The translations under genes and the position numbers were made by a program. Positions 23,565 to 32,755 of a stretch of 64,000 bases of DNA are shown here, piece by piece. The notes under the pieces were generated by a model. That model worked only from the letters and a program-made list of their open reading frames with translations, was not told the origin of the DNA and made no database searches. Each line of letters opens with the position of its first letter. The first letter of the stretch is position 1. The DNA is from Methylobacterium sp. (GTDB lineage: Bacteria > Pseudomonadota > Alphaproteobacteria > Rhizobiales > Beijerinckiaceae), in the NCBI GenBank assembly GCA_020253445.1, contig JADCBP010000014.1:1-64000 (forward strand), in the 5' to 3' direction.

Positions 23565-24299
23565 TTATGCAAGGCGCTGGGCGTCGAGAACCGCTTTCAG
23601 CCGGGCTGCGGTCAGTTCCAGTTCCGCCGTCACTGCCTCCAGCCGTCTTGCGAGCTGTGCCTGCTCGCTCTCGACCTTGGGCGTGGCGACGCCCAGCCCG
23701 CTGACCAGGATATCGATGATACCATCCGTCACCGCGGCTGCATCCAGTTCGCCCTCGCGGCGCAGGAAGGCCCAGGCTCGATGTTCAATCGCGCCATAGA
23801 CCAGATCGCGGACCAGGATCGGCGAAAGGCCGGGCCGAAATTCCTGATTGGCGATTGCACGTTTAACGACTTCCATGATCCGGTTGGAATAGGCGCGGTT
23901 CAGGCGAAGGAAGTTGCTCTCGCGGTAGCCGGGCTCGAGACGGATCTCCTGGAGCAGCAGGCGCGCAAGGCCAGGCTCTGACTTGATGGCCATCAAGTGC
24001 TGGTGGATCAGGAACCGGATTTGATTCCATGTGCCCTGCACGGCCGGAAAGTCGGCCTCGTGCCGATCCAGCATGCTGACATACCATTGTTCGACCACCC
24101 GGGTCAGAAGGTCGCGCTTGTTCGCGAAAAACCGGTAGATGCTGCCTTCCACCACGCCAGCGCGATCGGCGATATCGGTGATCAGCGCGTCGTTATAGCC
24201 CTTCTCGTCGAAGATGGCCTTGGCGGCAGCCAGAATGTCGGCAATTCGCTTTTCCGGCGGAAGGCGTCGGACCTGACGACGTGTTTGGACCTTGGACAT
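23565..24299 (-). CDS. TetR/AcrR family transcriptional regulator
   Basis: This 244-residue protein starts at Met 24299 (MSKVQTRRQVRRLPPEKR). The N-terminal TetR helix-turn-helix covers about residues 15-65: ILAAAKAIFDEKGYNDALIT, then DIADRAGVVEGSIYRFFANK. The C-terminal ligand domain is helical and ends in a coiled-coil-like stretch, QAQLARRLEAVTAELELTAA. TetR regulators of related branched-chain acid and terpene clusters repress in the absence of acyl-CoA intermediates; by position this one probably controls the whole locus. The frame is open upstream to 24374, but that part has no HTH relevance. Confidence 0.9.
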   Translation of the reverse strand: MSKVQTRRQVRRLPPEKRIADILAAAKAIFDEKGYNDALITDIADRAGVVEGSIYRFFANKRDLLTRVVEQWYVSMLDRHEADFPAVQGTWNQIRFLIHQHLMAIKSEPGLARLLLQEIRLEPGYRESNFLRLNRAYSNRIMEVVKRAIANQEFRPGLSPILVRDLVYGAIEHRAWAFLRREGELDAAAVTDGIIDILVSGLGVATPKVESEQAQLARRLEAVTAELELTAARLKAVLDAQRLA

Positions 24300-24876
24300 G
24301 GTGCTTCTTGAAATCCTGTGCCGGAATGCCTTGCTCACCACGACTAGCATCATCTCTCCGGCTGATGAACTCAATCATCCCCGGTATGCCACACGCTCCG
24401 AGAGTCCGGTCTTGGCCTGCTGCAGCATTGCTGCGAGCGACCGCTTTGCCGCGCGCGATACTGTCAATTCGGAAAGCGCCAGATCAATCCGGGAATTCTG
24501 AAGGATGACCCGCTCTGCTTGGGGCAGGCAACCGTCCCATGTGATGCTCGCGCCGGCCCTCTGATGCCACCGGTGATCCGGGCATGCTGCCCTCATCGCG
24601 GAAGCCTTTTGCTGGCCATTGTTGCGAGGGGCTCTTGCGCGGCCCTGGAAGCCGTGGCCGGCGCGCCTGCCGGAAACTTCGGGGTCTGTTGGAATTGGAG
24701 CCACAGAGCCCGGACCGAATCGTCGCAGAAAATCGTCGCTATTCAGACATTCGCATTTGCAAAATCTTTACGCAGTTTTCCTAGATTTACAATTTGAGGA
24801 TGCAACCTTGGTTGCCTTCCAGACTTTCTTCTACAGTTTGGGCAACCAGAATAAAATCACGCGTTGTGGAGAGCGG
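24300..24876. other. Intergenic region, no supported gene
   Basis: This 577-bp gap lies between the divergent tetR and chemoreceptor genes. Several short frames exist on both strands, but none has a recognisable domain or a good ribosome site. The last 120 bp (24750-24870) is markedly AT-richer than the surroundings and probably holds the chemoreceptor promoter, though I could not fix a specific box. No terminator or RNA gene was seen. Confidence 0.5.
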
Positions 24877-26619
24877 ATGATGAAGGTTTTCAACGGAGGA
24901 ATTGGTGTCAGGCTCGGCATCGGTTTCGCGTTTGTACTGTTGCTGATGGGTATCCTGACCTATCTGTCGGTCCGCGAGATTAACACTCTCGACAGAAACC
25001 TTCGCCAGATCAATGAAGTGAACAGTGTTCTCCAGCGCTATGCGATCAATTTCCGCGGCAGCGTGCATGATCGCGCCATTGCCATCCGTGATGTCGTCCT
25101 GATTGATGACCCGCGTCAGCGCGAAGTTGAGACGAAACTGATCGACAAGCTCGCCGCGAGCTATGCGCAGAACGAGCAGCTGATGGAGCGCCTCGCCGAG
25201 AAGGTGCGGCTTGGGAGCGAGCCCACGGCCATCCTCGGTCAGATCGCCGCCATTCAGGCCCGCACCAATCCGCTGGTTACCGAGATCATCCGGCTGCGCG
25301 ATTCCGGCAATGCGGCCGGGGCGAAGGATGTTCTCCAGAAGCAGGTCAACCAGCTCTTCGTGGATTGGCTCGCGGCCATCAATCGCTTCATTGATTACAT
25401 GGAGGCGCAGAACCGCAGCATCGGCCAGATGGTCGCGACCAGTGCTGGCGGCTTCCAGCAGGTTGCGGTCATCGCCCTGGGAATTGGTCTGCTTTTCGCG
25501 GTTGCCGCAGCGACGCTGGTCGGGCGCTCCATCATCGTGCCCATCCGCAAGCTGCGCGGCGTGATGCAGGCGCTCGCCGGCGGCGATCAGGATGTGCGGA
25601 TTGAAGCCCTCGACCGGCGCGACGAAATCGGCGAGATGGCCCGCACCGTTTCGGTGTTCCGCGACAATGCCGTTGAGCGATCCCGCCTCGAGGGGCTTGC
25701 GGCCAGCGAAAGAGCGCGCGAGGCGACACGCCAGGCTCGCATCGATGCGCTGATCGTCGAGTTCCGCCAGGTGATGGCACGCTCCCTCTCGAGCGTCACC
25801 GAGAGCACGAAGACGATGGGCAAGACGGCTTCCGAACTGACCGGCCTCGCCATGACTGCGGCTGGACAGGCCAATGCCGCGCGTGGCGCTTCCGAGACAG
25901 CCGCCAACGAGGTCCAGTCCGTCGCGGATGCTGCTCAGACATTGAGCACCTCGATCCGCGACATCTCCTCGCAAGCCAACAACGCCTTCACCGTCGTGGA
26001 GCGGGCGAGCGCGGTGGCGAAGCAGACGAACGACAAGGTTGGCAGCCTTGCTGACGCGGCACAACGCATCGGTGATGTCGTGGTCATGATCCGCTCCATT
26101 GCCGATCAGACCAACCTGCTGGCGCTGAACGCCACCATCGAGGCAGCGCGGGCCGGCGAGGCGGGCAGGGGCTTTGCGGTCGTCGCGACGGAAGTGAAGT
26201 CTCTCGCCAGCCAGACGGCCAGGGCCACCGCCGAAATCGCCGAGCAGATCGCCGCGGTGCAGGCCTCGACCGATGAGAGCGTGCAGGCGATCCGGGACAT
26301 CGCAGGCGCGGTCTCTGAGATCGCGAGCTTCATGAACCTCATCACCCACGCCGTGCGCGAGCAGGACAAGGCAACGAATGATATTTCGCATTCGATCGGG
26401 GTTGCGTCTCAGGGAAGCTCCGAGGCTACTGCAAATGTCAATACCATGGCGGCGGCCATCGAGCAGACATCCATGCAGGCCGGCAATGTGCAGTCTGTAT
26501 CCCATGAACTCAGCTCGGTCGCTGATCAGCTTTCAAAGGCGGTCGAGGAATTCCTGTCGCAGGTGGCAGCCGGGCAGGAGACGATGCAAGATCGAGGAGG
26601 CGCACGCGCCGCCGCCTGA
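24877..26619 (+). CDS. Methyl-accepting chemotaxis protein
   Basis: This 580-residue chemoreceptor starts at ATG 24877 behind GGAGAG. TM1 is about residues 11-31. The periplasmic part (32-195) is helical and resembles a four-helix-bundle sensor, TM2 is about 196-216, and HAMP follows with [20 protein letters not shown]. The cytoplasmic signalling tip reads [20 protein letters not shown] (about residues 410-430), then [15 protein letters not shown]. There is no C-terminal NWETF-type pentapeptide for tethering CheR/CheB. It stands alone, far from the che operon at 54579-60326. The ligand is unknown; proximity to the catabolic locus invites the idea that it senses the same compound, but nothing in the sequence proves it. 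Confidence 0.95.
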   Translation: MMKVFNGGIGVRLGIGFAFVLLLMGILTYLSVREINTLDRNLRQINEVNSVLQRYAINFRGSVHDRAIAIRDVVLIDDPRQREVETKLIDKLAASYAQNEQLMERLAEKVRLGSEPTAILGQIAAIQARTNPLVTEIIRLRDSGNAAGAKDVLQKQVNQLFVDWLAAINRFIDYMEAQNRSIGQMVATSAGGFQQVAVIALGIGLLFAVAAATLVGRSIIVPIRKLRGVMQALAGGDQDVRIEALDRRDEIGEMARTVSVFRDNAVERSRLEGLAASERAREATRQARIDALIVEFRQVMARSLSSVTESTKTMGKTASELTGLAMTAAGQANAARGASETAANEVQSVADAAQTLSTSIRDISSQANNAFTVVERASAVAKQTNDKVGSLADAAQRIGDVVVMIRSIADQTNLLALNATIEAARAGEAGRGFAVVATEVKSLASQTARATAEIAEQIAAVQASTDESVQAIRDIAGAVSEIASFMNLITHAVREQDKATNDISHSIGVASQGSSEATANVNTMAAAIEQTSMQAGNVQSVSHELSSVADQLSKAVEEFLSQVAAGQETMQDRGGARAAA

Positions 26620-26685
26620 TCGGCACCCGCTTTGGGTGTTCCAGGGCAAGCCCGAGGTGAAACGCCGGAAGCACGTCTGGATGGA

Positions 26686-26979
26686 TCATTTCGATTCGAA
26701 AGGAGCGATCGCTGCCTCCGGAAAATCCCGAAGGTCTGCGATCGCGATCACCACGCAAAGACCGTCGATTGCGGCAGCGAGAATCTGACTGTTGAGCGTC
26801 TCCCCTGAAATGGGACGCGGAAGGAAGCCAGGGTCTGATCTCTGCCGGTCTCCATCGAAGAGAAGATCTGAATATCGCAACACTGGAACCGCGCTGCCGC
26901 CTTCAAGGGGCTTGTCGCCCCTGAAGCGCTGCGGGGCGAGCGGACTGACGCGCAGCTCGCCACGGCCGATGGCCTCCAC
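26686..26979 (-). CDS. Small hypothetical protein divergent from imuA
   Basis: This 97-residue ORF of unknown function begins with GTG at 26979, preceded by a strong AGAGAGGAG ribosome site 6 nt upstream. It starts about 45 bp from the LexA box at 27025-27039, so it could be a second SOS target. The protein has no motif I recognise; a hydrophobic stretch, LNSQILAAAIDGLCVVIAIA, lies in the C-terminal half. Nothing plausible is encoded on the opposite strand here. The call rests on the ribosome site and position, so it remains tentative. Confidence 0.4.
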   Translation of the reverse strand: MEAIGRGELRVSPLAPQRFRGDKPLEGGSAVPVLRYSDLLFDGDRQRSDPGFLPRPISGETLNSQILAAAIDGLCVVIAIADLRDFPEAAIAPFESK

Positions 26980-26993
26980 CCGATTCTCCTCTC

Positions 26994-27023
26994 TTGACTC
27001 TCGTTCCTGTTGCTCTCTTTACT
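26994..27023 (+). promoter_or_regulatory. Putative imuA promoter
   Basis: A TTGACT box (26994-26999) and a TTTACT box (27018-27023) are 18 bp apart. The LexA box begins 1 bp after the second, so repressor binding would cover the transcription start. This is inference from spacing and resemblance to sigma-70 sites. Confidence 0.45.
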
Positions 27024-27024
27024 A

Positions 27025-27039
27025 GAACAAAATAGGAAC
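27025..27039. promoter_or_regulatory. LexA box (SOS operator), alphaproteobacterial type
   Basis: GAACAAAATAGGAAC is a perfect GAAC-N7-GAAC direct repeat, the reverse complement of the GTTC-N7-GTTC box bound by LexA in alphaproteobacteria. It lies immediately upstream of imuA, the classic SOS target in this class, and also precedes the divergent small ORF at 26686-26979. Confidence 0.85.
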
Positions 27040-27040
27040 A

Positions 27041-27841
27041 TTGCCCGTGCAAGCATACCCGTTTCCCCTGCGACAAGGCTGGTCCGCGCCCTCCGGCGAG
27101 GGGGGGGAAGAAGGAGCGCGCATTGCGAGCCTGCCCACTCTTGCCCGCGGCGCCCTGCATGAATTCTATGCCGCCCGCGCGAGCGATTCGGCGGCCTTGA
27201 GCGGCTGCGCGCTGGCCATCGGGCAGGTTCTCGCGCAGGGGCGCCCCTGCCTCTGGGTGCGGCAGGAGGCCTTCGACCGGGAAGCGGGCCACCCCCATGC
27301 GCCGGGCCTGTGCGAATTCGGGCTCGACCCGGCAAGCCTGATGATCCTGCGCGCGAAGGATGCCAGGGCCGCCCTTCAGGCCGGGCTGGAAGGCGCGCGC
27401 TGCGCAGGCCTCGGCGTGGTTTTCCTCGAACTCTGTGGCGAGGACCCGGCCTATGATCTCACGGCCAGCCGGCGCCTGGCGCTTGCCGCGCGCGCATCCG
27501 GCGTGCCGCTCCTGCTGACGCGAATCGCCGCGAAGGCGCGGCCGAGCGCAGCGGAAACGCGCTGGGAATTGCGCGCCCTGCCCTCCCGCGCGCTGGCGGC
27601 GCAAGCGCCCGGCCTCCCCGCTTTCGAACTCACCCTGCTCCGGGCCCGCAACGGGCGCGAGGGCCTGCACGACCATCTGGAGTGGAATCGCGATGCCCGC
27701 CAATTCCTGTCCCGAACTGCAACCGACCCCCGACCCGCCGAGGCTGCCCTGCCGTCGCTACCTGGCGCTGTGGTTTCCGTTTCTTTCGACCGACCGCGCG
27801 CGCCAGAGCCGGACCTCCTCCCGCGACGGGAGGCCGGCTGA
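27041..27841 (+). CDS. imuA: ImuA, SOS mutasome accessory protein
   Basis: This is a RecA-like/SulA-related protein of up to 266 residues, first gene of the damage-inducible imuA-imuB-dnaE2 cassette. The core ARGALHEFYAA, CALAIGQVLAQGRPCLWVRQ, FGLDPASLMILRAKDARAAL and AARASGVPLLLTR is typical of ImuA in alphaproteobacteria. The Walker A motif of RecA is not conserved, as usual for the family. No ATG is available near the 5' end: TTG 27041 lies 1 nt after the LexA box, and GTG 27047 has an AGGA at better spacing, so the start is uncertain. It works with ImuB to support translesion synthesis by DnaE2. The 3' end overlaps imuB by 149 nt. Confidence 0.88.
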   Translation: MPVQAYPFPLRQGWSAPSGEGGEEGARIASLPTLARGALHEFYAARASDSAALSGCALAIGQVLAQGRPCLWVRQEAFDREAGHPHAPGLCEFGLDPASLMILRAKDARAALQAGLEGARCAGLGVVFLELCGEDPAYDLTASRRLALAARASGVPLLLTRIAAKARPSAAETRWELRALPSRALAAQAPGLPAFELTLLRARNGREGLHDHLEWNRDARQFLSRTATDPRPAEAALPSLPGAVVSVSFDRPRAPEPDLLPRREAG

Positions 27842-29303
27842 GCGCCCCTTCGCGCTGGTTGAGAAGGATCGCGGCGCGCTGCGCATCTCGGCCATCGACG
27901 CCATCGCGCTTCGTGCCGGGCTCGGCACCGGCATGGCGCTGGCGGAGGCGCGCGCGATCTGGCCCAACCTTGAGACGGAGGAGGCCGCACCGGAGGAGGA
28001 TGCGCGCTTCCTGAAGCGCGCCAGCGAGGTCTGCGAGATGTTCACCCCTCTGGTGGCGATCGAGGGCCGGGATGGCCTGGCGCTGGATATCACCGGCTGC
28101 GTGCATCTCTTCGGTGGGGAGAGCGAGATGCTGCTCCGCGCGCGCCGCCGCCTGCGCAGCCTGGGGCTCACCACCTTCGGGGCCATTGCCTCCACGCCCC
28201 ATGCGGCCCGGGCCTTCGCGCGCTACCGGCGCAACACAGTCGCTGCGACGGGCGAGGATGAGACGCTGGCGCGCGCCCTGCCGATTGCCGCGCTCGATCA
28301 GGATCAGGCGACGACCATCGCGCTGGGCCGGGCGGGATTTCGCACCCTCGGCGATCTCGCGGATCGGCCATCGCACATCCTCTCCGCGCGGTTCGGGGAG
28401 GACCTCGTCGCGCGGCTTCACCGCATCCTCGGCCGCGAGGATATCCGCATCACACCCCTGCGCGCCCCCCCTCTGCTGATGGCCGAGCGGCATTTCCCCG
28501 AGCCGATGACCCAGATGGAGCATCTGCTCACGGTTCTGGCGCGCCTGATGGGCGATATCGCAAACCGGCTCGAGGCGCGCGGCGAAGGCGGGCGCGCCTT
28601 CGAGCTCACGCTCTTCCGGGCGGATGGCGCGGTGCGTCGCATCGGCATCGAAACCGCGAGCGGCACCCGCGAGGCGGCGAGCCTCGTGCGGCTCGCGCGG
28701 CTGAAGATGGAGATGCTGGCTGATCCGGTCGATCCTGGCTTCGGCTTCGATGCCCTGCGCCTCATGGTCCTGCGTTCGGAGCCGCTCCATGAGGCGCAAG
28801 CGAGCCTTGCGGAGGGCGCAAAGCCGGAGGACGAGGCCCGCGCGCTGGCCGATCTCGTGAACCGGCTCGTGGTGCGGTTCGGGCGCGAGAATCTGCGGCG
28901 CTTCGTGTTGCGCGACACGCATGATCCCGCGCTCGCGGGCGGCATGGCGGCCTTTCTCTCGGCGAGCCCTGCCATGGCATGGGCCGTGCCGGAAGCCGGC
29001 CAGCCGCCCGCGCGGCCGCTGACGCTTTTCGCCAATCCGCAGCCCATCGAGGTGCTGGCCGAGGTGCCGGACAGCCCGCCCCTGCGCTTTCGCTGGCGGC
29101 GCATGCTGCATGAAGTGACGCGCGCGGAAGGGCCGGAACGCATCGCCCCGGAATGGTGGCGCGAGACCTCGCCCGCCCCCGCCACGCGCGATTACTACCG
29201 CATCGAGGATCAGGCCGGGCACCGGTTCTGGATCTTTCGCGAGGGGCTTTACGAGGATCGGAACAGCCAGCCGCGCTGGTTTCTGCATGGATTGTTTCCA
29301 TGA
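27693..29303 (+). CDS. imuB: ImuB, catalytically inactive Y-family polymerase-like protein
   Basis: This 536-residue protein has the Y-family fold: LALWFPFLSTDRAR at the N-terminus, SAIDAIALRAGLGTGMALAE, GLALDITGCVHLFGGE, the helix-hairpin-helix ALGRAGFRTLGDLADRP, and a little-finger-like C-terminal half ending RFWIFREGLYEDRN-PRWFLHGLF. The acidic residues used for catalysis by DinB are not conserved, in line with ImuB being a scaffold that links DnaE2 to the beta clamp. The start ATG lies inside imuA (149-nt overlap) and I see no convincing later start. The TGA stop overlaps the dnaE2 start (ATGA). Confidence 0.93.
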   Translation: MPANSCPELQPTPDPPRLPCRRYLALWFPFLSTDRARQSRTSSRDGRPAERPFALVEKDRGALRISAIDAIALRAGLGTGMALAEARAIWPNLETEEAAPEEDARFLKRASEVCEMFTPLVAIEGRDGLALDITGCVHLFGGESEMLLRARRRLRSLGLTTFGAIASTPHAARAFARYRRNTVAATGEDETLARALPIAALDQDQATTIALGRAGFRTLGDLADRPSHILSARFGEDLVARLHRILGREDIRITPLRAPPLLMAERHFPEPMTQMEHLLTVLARLMGDIANRLEARGEGGRAFELTLFRADGAVRRIGIETASGTREAASLVRLARLKMEMLADPVDPGFGFDALRLMVLRSEPLHEAQASLAEGAKPEDEARALADLVNRLVVRFGRENLRRFVLRDTHDPALAGGMAAFLSASPAMAWAVPEAGQPPARPLTLFANPQPIEVLAEVPDSPPLRFRWRRMLHEVTRAEGPERIAPEWWRETSPAPATRDYYRIEDQAGHRFWIFREGLYEDRNSQPRWFLHGLFP

Positions 29304-32300
29304 GAAAACAATTCTCCGCCCTTTTTGGCGAACTGGTCTCGGCCACGAATTTCTCCTTCCTGCGCGGGGCGTCGCCAGCAGAGAATCTCGTCCTCACGAG
29401 CCTGCTTCTCGGGCATGAGGGGCTCGGCATTGCAGACCGCAACACGGTGGCGGGCGTGGTGCGCGCCTGGAATGCGCTGAAGGAATTGCGCGAGGGTGGC
29501 GTGCTTGCGCCGATCAGGCAGCGTGAGGGCTCCGGCCCCGGCGAATATCGCTTCGAGGATCGCAGCCCTCCACCGGAGGAAGCGGAAGCCCTGCGCGCTT
29601 GGGTTCAGGCCCGCACGAAAAGCTTCCGCCTCGTCACCGGCACGCGGCTGGCCTTCGCGGATGGCACGCCGGATATCGTGGTTTACCCGGAAAATCGCAC
29701 CGGCTGGGGGCGACTCTGCCGTTTGCTGACGATCGGCAACCGTCGCGCGAAGAAGGGCGAATGCCACCTTACGCTCGACGATCTTCTCGCCGATGCGCGC
29801 GATCTGCTGCTGATTCTGATGCCCAGCCGCGACCGGCGGAACCTCGCGAATCTGCTGTCCCGCCTCGGGGAGGCAGCACCCGGCGCGCTCTGGCTCGGCG
29901 CCAGCATGCCGCGCCGGGGCGATGATCGTCGCAAGCTCGCGGAGCTGAATTCCATCGGCGCGGCGCATCGCATCCCGCTTCTGGCCACGAATGACGTGCT
30001 CTATGCCGAGCCGGGCCAGCGCGATCTTCAGGATATCCTCACCTGCATCCGCGAGGGGCGGACGCTCGAGAATGCCGGCCGCCTGCTGGAGATGAATGCC
30101 GAGCGGCATCTGAAGCCGCCTTCGGAAATGGCACGCCTCTTCGCGGACCATCCGGACGCTCTGGCAGAAACACGGCATATTCTCGCCCGCGTGGATTTCG
30201 ATCTCGGCGAACTGAAATACGAATACCCGGATGAACCCGTGCCGCCGGGCCGGGATGCGCAGGGCTGGCTGGAGGAACTGACATGGCGCCATGCCGCCAT
30301 GCGCTATCCGGATGGTTTGCCGGCGAAGGTCGAGAAGCTGCTGCAAGCCGAGCTCGCCCTCATCCGCAAACTGAAATATGCCCGCTATTTCCTCACCATC
30401 CACGACATCGTGCGCGTGGCGAACGACAAGGGCATTCTCTGCCAGGGGCGGGGCTCGGCGGCGAATTCCGCCGTCTGCTATGTGCTGGGAATCACTGCGG
30501 TGGACCCGGCCGAGCACAATGTGCTCTTCGCGCGCTTCATCTCCGAGGAGCGCCGCGAACCCCCGGATATCGACGTCGATTTCGAGCATGAGCGGCGCGA
30601 GGAGATCATCCAGCATATCTACCGGCGCTATGGCCGCGAGCGCGCGGGGCTTGCCGCGACCGTCATCCATTACCGGCCGAAAAGCGCGATCCGCGAGGTG
30701 GGCAGGGTCCTGGGTCTCTCGGAGGATGTGACGGCCGCGCTTTCCGGCACGCAATGGGGAAGCTGGGGTTCGGATATCACCCGCAACCAGGTGAAACAGG
30801 CGGGGCTCGACCCGGATAATCCGTGGATCGCGCGCGCCGTGGGCTTCGCGAAGCGCCTCATCGGCTTTCCGCGTCACCTCTCGCAGCATGTCGGCGGCTT
30901 CGTTCTGACGCGCTCACGGCTGGATGAACTCGTGCCCATCGGCAATGCGGCGATGCCGGACCGCACCTTCATCGAATGGGACAAGGACGATATTGATGCG
31001 CTGGGCCTGATGAAGGTCGATGTGCTGGCCTTGGGGATGCTCACCTGCATCCGCAAGGCTCTGGAATTGCTGAAGGATCACGCTGGCGTCGAGATGGGCC
31101 TCGCCGATGTGCCGCAAGGTGACACGGCGACCTATGACATGCTCTGCCGCGGGGATTCGGTGGGTGTCTTCCAGGTGGAAAGCCGGGCGCAGATCAACAT
31201 GCTGCCACGGCTGAAGCCGCGCGAATTCTACGATCTCGTGATCCAGGTGGCGATCGTCCGCCCCGGCCCCATCCAGGGCAACATGGTTCACCCCTATCTG
31301 CGTCGGCGCAGCGGTGCGGAAGCCGTCATCTTCCCCTCGCCCGCGCCGGAGCACGGCCCGCCGGATGAACTCCATGCCGTGCTCGGCAAGACGAAGGGCG
31401 TGCCGCTCTTCCAGGAACAGGCGATGCAGCTTGCGATGGTGGCCGCAAAATTCTCCGATGTGGAGGCGAACCAGCTGCGCCGCGCGATGGCGACGTTCCG
31501 CAATGTCGGCACCATCGGCCGCTTCGAGAGCCTGATGGTCGAACGCATGGTGGCGCGCGGCTATGATCGCGAATTCGCACAGAACTGCTTCGGACAGATC
31601 AAGGGTTTTGGCTCCTATGGCTTCCCGGAGAGCCATGCCGCAAGCTTCGCCAAGCTTGTCTACATCTCCTCCTGGATCAAGTGCCACCACCCCGCGATCT
31701 TCGCGGCGGCCTTGCTGAATGCGCAGCCCATGGGCTTCTACGCGCCCGCGCAAATCGTGCGCTGCGCCCGCGAGCACGGCGTGGAGGTGCGTCCCGTGGA
31801 TGTGAACCATTCCTTCTGGGACAACACATTGGAACGCGATGCGAAGGGCAGCCTCGCCTTGCGCCTCGGCTTCCGGCAGGCCGAGGGAATCCATGAGCTG
31901 GAGGCGAAACGGCTGGTGGTCGCACGGCGCGAGGGCTTCCGAAGCATGGAAGCGCTTTCCACCCGCGCGCGGCTCTATGGTCGCCCGTTGCGCGCGCTCG
32001 CGGATGCCGATGCCTTCCGCTCCATCGGGCTTGACCGGCGCGGTGCGCTCTGGGAGGTGCGCCGCCTGCCGGAGGACGATCCCTTGCCGCTTTTCGCGAG
32101 TGCCGAGGCGCCTGAACTGGGCCTTGAGGCCGAAGCAAACCTGCCCGAAATGAGCCTGGGCGAGCATGTCGCGACCGATTACCAGACGCTCCGCCTTTCC
32201 CTGAAATCACACCCCATGGCGGTTCTGCGCCCACTCTTCCGGCGCGAGGGCGTGTGCTCGGCGGCAGAAGCCGCGAGCCGAGCCGATGGGCGCTTCACGC

Positions 32301-32746
32301 GCATGGCAGGGCTTGTGCTCGTGCGACAGCGGCCCGGCAAGGGCAATGCCATCTTCATCACGCTGGAAGACGAAACAGGTGTCACCAATTGCGTGCTCTG
32401 GGCGCGACAATTCGAGGCCCTGCGACGCCCTGTAATGTCCGCGCGGCTGATGCTCGTGGAGGGGCGCGTGCAGAAAAGCCCGGAAGGCGTGGTGCATCTC
32501 ATGGCCACCAACGTGATCGACCGCTCCGGCATGCTCGATCATCTGTGGGAGGCAGGCACAACCGGCATCGGTCTCACGAAATCGCTGCTGGCGCCGGCCG
32601 ATGACGGATCAACCCTCGGCGCACCCGGCAATGCGCGCGATAAGCGCCACAGCCCGATTCCGCCGCCGCTGCATCTGGCGCCGCCCCCGCGGCACAGACA
32701 CCCGCGCGATGCGCGAATCCTGCCGAAAAGCCGGGATTTCCATTGA
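29300..32746 (+). CDS. dnaE2: Error-prone DNA polymerase DnaE2 (ImuC)
   Basis: This C-family polymerase of 1148 residues is the catalytic member of the SOS mutasome. It has an N-terminal PHP-like domain (LVSATNFSFLRGASPAENLV), the active site PPDIDVDFEHERREEIIQHI and the GRGSAANSAVCYVLGI segment. The thumb/finger blocks are SQHVGGFVLTRSRLDELVP and VIQVAIVRPGPIQGNMVHPY, with the polymerase/DNA contact FGSYGFPESHAASFAKLVY. A C-terminal OB domain (GLVLVRQRPGKGNAIFITLE) and the family ending HPRDARILPKSRDFH follow. Start ATG 29300 overlaps imuB by 4 nt; the frame is open earlier but has no family similarity there. It performs mutagenic translesion synthesis. Confidence 0.96.
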   Translation: MRKQFSALFGELVSATNFSFLRGASPAENLVLTSLLLGHEGLGIADRNTVAGVVRAWNALKELREGGVLAPIRQREGSGPGEYRFEDRSPPPEEAEALRAWVQARTKSFRLVTGTRLAFADGTPDIVVYPENRTGWGRLCRLLTIGNRRAKKGECHLTLDDLLADARDLLLILMPSRDRRNLANLLSRLGEAAPGALWLGASMPRRGDDRRKLAELNSIGAAHRIPLLATNDVLYAEPGQRDLQDILTCIREGRTLENAGRLLEMNAERHLKPPSEMARLFADHPDALAETRHILARVDFDLGELKYEYPDEPVPPGRDAQGWLEELTWRHAAMRYPDGLPAKVEKLLQAELALIRKLKYARYFLTIHDIVRVANDKGILCQGRGSAANSAVCYVLGITAVDPAEHNVLFARFISEERREPPDIDVDFEHERREEIIQHIYRRYGRERAGLAATVIHYRPKSAIREVGRVLGLSEDVTAALSGTQWGSWGSDITRNQVKQAGLDPDNPWIARAVGFAKRLIGFPRHLSQHVGGFVLTRSRLDELVPIGNAAMPDRTFIEWDKDDIDALGLMKVDVLALGMLTCIRKALELLKDHAGVEMGLADVPQGDTATYDMLCRGDSVGVFQVESRAQINMLPRLKPREFYDLVIQVAIVRPGPIQGNMVHPYLRRRSGAEAVIFPSPAPEHGPPDELHAVLGKTKGVPLFQEQAMQLAMVAAKFSDVEANQLRRAMATFRNVGTIGRFESLMVERMVARGYDREFAQNCFGQIKGFGSYGFPESHAASFAKLVYISSWIKCHHPAIFAAALLNAQPMGFYAPAQIVRCAREHGVEVRPVDVNHSFWDNTLERDAKGSLALRLGFRQAEGIHELEAKRLVVARREGFRSMEALSTRARLYGRPLRALADADAFRSIGLDRRGALWEVRRLPEDDPLPLFASAEAPELGLEAEANLPEMSLGEHVATDYQTLRLSLKSHPMAVLRPLFRREGVCSAAEAASRADGRFTRMAGLVLVRQRPGKGNAIFITLEDETGVTNCVLWARQFEALRRPVMSARLMLVEGRVQKSPEGVVHLMATNVIDRSGMLDHLWEAGTTGIGLTKSLLAPADDGSTLGAPGNARDKRHSPIPPPLHLAPPPRHRHPRDARILPKSRDFH

Positions 32747-32755
32747 GAATGCGGC

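Noticed and set aside
24375-24704. Minus-strand ORF of 109 codons upstream of tetR
   Set aside because: The composition is irregular and the product matches nothing; no good ribosome site, and it lies in the tetR promoter region.
24787-26505. A 572-codon minus-strand frame opposite the chemoreceptor
   Set aside because: The chemoreceptor is certain from its signalling tip; the antisense product is low-complexity with no recognisable fold.
26600-26680. A terminator after the chemoreceptor gene (CACCC-GCTTT-GGGTG)
   Set aside because: Only a 5-bp stem with no T run; too weak to call.
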